The notes below the pieces were generated by a model, which made no database searches, was not told the DNA's origin, and was given only the letters and a program-made list of their open reading frames with translations. Shown here piece after piece: positions 13,095-14,555 of a stretch of DNA of 14,555 nt. The stretch spans positions 1-14,555 of the forward strand of contig JAITUO010000047.1 of NCBI GenBank assembly GCA_031286245.1, read 5' to 3'. Both the position numbers and the translations under genes were made by a program. Every line of letters begins with the position of its first letter. Positions within the stretch are counted from its first letter, which is position 1. Source of the stretch: Coriobacteriales bacterium. GTDB lineage: Bacteria > Actinomycetota > Coriobacteriia > Coriobacteriales > UBA8131.

Positions 13095-13761
13095 GTATAT
13101 AGTTGAATACATCGATTTATACTTGGAGCCTTTGGCACAAGGCACACTTGATACCTTAATATCTGTGAGCGTCTCGACTGTTTTTGCCTATATCCTGGGG
13201 ATCTGCCTGGCTGTTATACTAAAAGCTACCGCACCAGGATCACTGAAGCCTCAGCCAGTAGTAAATGCAGTTCTCGGCTGGATCATCAATATGGGCCGGT
13301 CGATTCCCTTTGTTATCCTGATGATCATCCTCGCCCGACTGTCCCGTTTTATCCTCGGGACGTCACTGGGGGTTGTCGGTTCCCTGATTCCTCTCACGAT
13401 CGGTGCTACGCCTTTTGTTGCACGCCTGGTAGAGTCATCTTTTGCGGAGCTGCCGCCAAGTCGGATCGAAGCGGCGTTAGCGTTTGGAGCTTCAACCCGG
13501 CAGATCATCTGGAAGGTTTACCTAAGAGAGAGCCTGCCTTCGCTGGTTCGTGGAGCAGCTATCACTCTGATAACTCTGGTCGGGTATTCCGCCATCATGG
13601 GGGCTTTGGGCGGAGGCGGTCTTGGCGACTTCGCTATCCGCTTTGGGTATTACCGGTTCAAAGGTGATGTAATGCTGATTGCCGTGATTATCTTGGTGAT
13701 CATGGTCCAGGTGATCCAGTCGACAGCCAATCTGGTAGCGCGCAGAATTGACAGGCGCTGA
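13087..13761 (+). CDS. metI: Methionine ABC transporter permease
   Basis: Membrane-spanning subunit (224 aa, typical MetI length) with about five hydrophobic segments. The cytoplasmic EAA loop that contacts the ATPase is seen as EAALAFGASTRQIIWKVYLRESLP (within 128-151). The GRSIPFVILMI and ALGGGGLGDFAIRFGYYRF segments are characteristic of MetI. The ATG lies inside the last metN codons (8-base overlap). GAGGCGG in the final metN repeat unit (13072-13078) may serve as its ribosome site, linking metI translation to the repeat array. Confidence 0.93.
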   Translation: MYEYIVEYIDLYLEPLAQGTLDTLISVSVSTVFAYILGICLAVILKATAPGSLKPQPVVNAVLGWIINMGRSIPFVILMIILARLSRFILGTSLGVVGSLIPLTIGATPFVARLVESSFAELPPSRIEAALAFGASTRQIIWKVYLRESLPSLVRGAAITLITLVGYSAIMGALGGGGLGDFAIRFGYYRFKGDVMLIAVIILVIMVQVIQSTANLVARRIDRR

Positions 13762-13852
13762 TATGAGCTGTAGAAAGCGAAATCATGGGGAGAAAACCGG
13801 TGTCAGCCAACCTGAGACAGCCAATCAACGACAGTCAATGACGCGATTGTGC

Positions 13853-13938
13853 CAAAACCTGCAAAACCTGCAAACCCACAGAATCCGCAAAACCTACAAA
13901 CCCACAAGCCTGCAAAACCCGCAAACCTACAAAACCTG
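13853..13938 (+). repeat. 8-9-bp tandem repeat between metI and metQ
   Basis: Ten units in a row, typified by CAAAACCTG, CAAACCCA and CAAAACCTA. The strand is almost free of G, so the minus strand is a run of GGTTTTG-like blocks. Part of a 74-codon reading crosses it, but the product is pure low complexity and overlaps the end of metI, so I do not call a gene. Confidence 0.8.
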
Positions 13939-14006
13939 TAACCACCAGCTATTTAAAACTTTAATGGCTTAACACAAGCCAATGAGAGCGTAAGAATTGA
14001 AAAGAT

Positions 14007-14018
14007 CCGCAAATGCGG
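14007..14018 (+). other. Small hairpin just upstream of the metQ ribosome site
   Basis: CCGC (14007-14010) pairs with GCGG (14015-14018) around AAAT, three bases before AAAGGAGG. It is too small to claim a regulatory role. Confidence 0.25.
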
Positions 14019-14020
14019 TA

Positions 14021-14028
14021 AAAGGAGG
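14021..14028 (+). promoter_or_regulatory. metQ ribosome binding site
   Basis: AAAGGAGG with a six-base spacer to ATG 14035. It confirms the start of a gene that has no stop within the window. Confidence 0.8.
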
Positions 14029-14034
14029 AGACAA

Positions 14035-14555
14035 ATGAGAATAATAACCAGCAAGAACATATGTAAAGCAATCATTCTGGCTTTGGCGTTTACGTTAGCA
14101 AGCTCGCTGTTATTGGGGCTGGGCGGTTGCCAGGATAACAGTGGCGACCTCGTAACAGTCAAAGTTGGAGCCTCTACAACCCCACATGCAGAAATTCTAC
14201 AGAACTTGCAAAGTGACATGCGAGCACAGGGCTTCGATCTGGTGATAATCGAATACAACGATTACGTCAAACCGAACGAAGACACTCAAACCGGCGAAAT
14301 CGCAGCGAACTATTTTCAGCATCAGCCTTATCTCGATTACTTCAATGAAGAAGAAGGGACCGACCTGGTCAGTGTAGCAGCTGTCCATTTCGAGCCGTTA
14401 GGTATCTATCCAGGCAAAACCAGCAGTTTAGCCAGTCTGCCGAATGGTGCAAAAATCGCTGTCCCCAACGACGCTACTAACGAGGCACGCGCACTGCATT
14501 TATTAGCAGCTCAAGGTTTAATCAGCCTGCCAGCAGGAGCTGGTCTCGATGTGAC
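14035..14555 (+). CDS. metQ: Methionine-binding lipoprotein, 5' part
   Basis: Extracytoplasmic substrate receptor of the NlpA/MetQ family, delivering methionine to MetN-MetI. Only the first 173 codons are present; the gene runs off the right edge. A positively charged start (MRIITSKNICK) and hydrophobic stretch lead to the lipobox LGGC, so Cys32 should be lipid-anchored after cleavage. VKVGASTTPHAEIL, EYNDYVKPNEDTQTGEIAANYFQHQPYLD and PLGIYPGKTSSL are family landmarks. A 273-base spacer with a tandem repeat array separates it from metI, which is wide for this operon type. It may have its own promoter, though none is clear. Confidence 0.93.
   Translation, partial: MRIITSKNICKAIILALAFTLASSLLLGLGGCQDNSGDLVTVKVGASTTPHAEILQNLQSDMRAQGFDLVIIEYNDYVKPNEDTQTGEIAANYFQHQPYLDYFNEEEGTDLVSVAAVHFEPLGIYPGKTSSLASLPNGAKIAVPNDATNEARALHLLAAQGLISLPAGAGLDV

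Noticed and set aside
12806..13147. Minus-strand and alternate-frame ORFs over the metN tail
   Set aside because: Produced by a 15-bp repeat that is open in several frames; low complexity only.
12887..13938. Repeat arrays considered as CRISPR
   Set aside because: Units are 8-15 bp, contiguous and without spacers; one array is coding.
13748..13972. 74-codon frame after metI
   Set aside because: Overlaps the end of metI, crosses the CAAAACCTG repeat array and has no recognisable ribosome site or domain.

Overview
The window is about 14.5 kb of bacterial chromosome with roughly balanced base composition. It carries three complete housekeeping-type loci (dnaE, ppdK, and a met ABC transporter operon cut off by the right edge) and several accessory genes. 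The gene mix suggests a low-to-mid-GC member of the Coriobacteriia (Eggerthella/Cryptobacterium-like). The clues are a pyruvate phosphate dikinase, an orphan corrinoid-type UroD-fold methyltransferase, a DUF559-like nuclease of a type I associate with that class, and a degenerate YgjP protein. This placement is inference from protein style; no rRNA or other marker is present.

Layout. dnaE (65-3703, +) is followed by a nested hairpin and a YcxB-like membrane protein gene (3811-4869, +). That gene converges, 12 bases apart, on a PD-(D/E)XK/DUF559-like gene (5844-4882, -). Immediately upstream of the latter gene lies a 142-bp element with near-perfect ~30-bp terminal inverted repeats and a 7-bp flanking direct repeat, i.e. 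a MITE. After a ~430-bp non-coding stretch with several DnaA-box-like sites comes ppdK (+), whose start I place at GTG 6437. ppdK converges on a minus-strand gene for a YgjP-fold protein that has lost its zinc-site histidines (10110-9328). Upstream of that is a minus-strand methyltransferase gene (11289-10282). The 790-bp gap 11290-12080 holds a second MITE-like inverted-repeat element of about 203 bp, a possible transposase scrap, a candidate promoter and a foldable leader RNA. The right end is metN-metI-(metQ) on the plus strand.

How the genes work together. MetN, MetI and MetQ form one D/L-methionine-type importer: ATPase, permease and lipoprotein receptor. The remaining genes show no obvious common pathway. 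The most unusual points are: (1) MetN lacks the usual C-terminal regulatory NIL domain and ends instead in about 14 pentapeptide repeats; (2) there are two non-autonomous inverted-repeat elements; (3) an extended DnaA-box-like motif TGTGGA(T/G)AAAACC recurs in the gene gaps; (4) the YgjP-fold protein is apparently catalytically dead; (5) the metN leader can fold into a closed multi-stem structure. No tRNA, rRNA or CRISPR array is visible.
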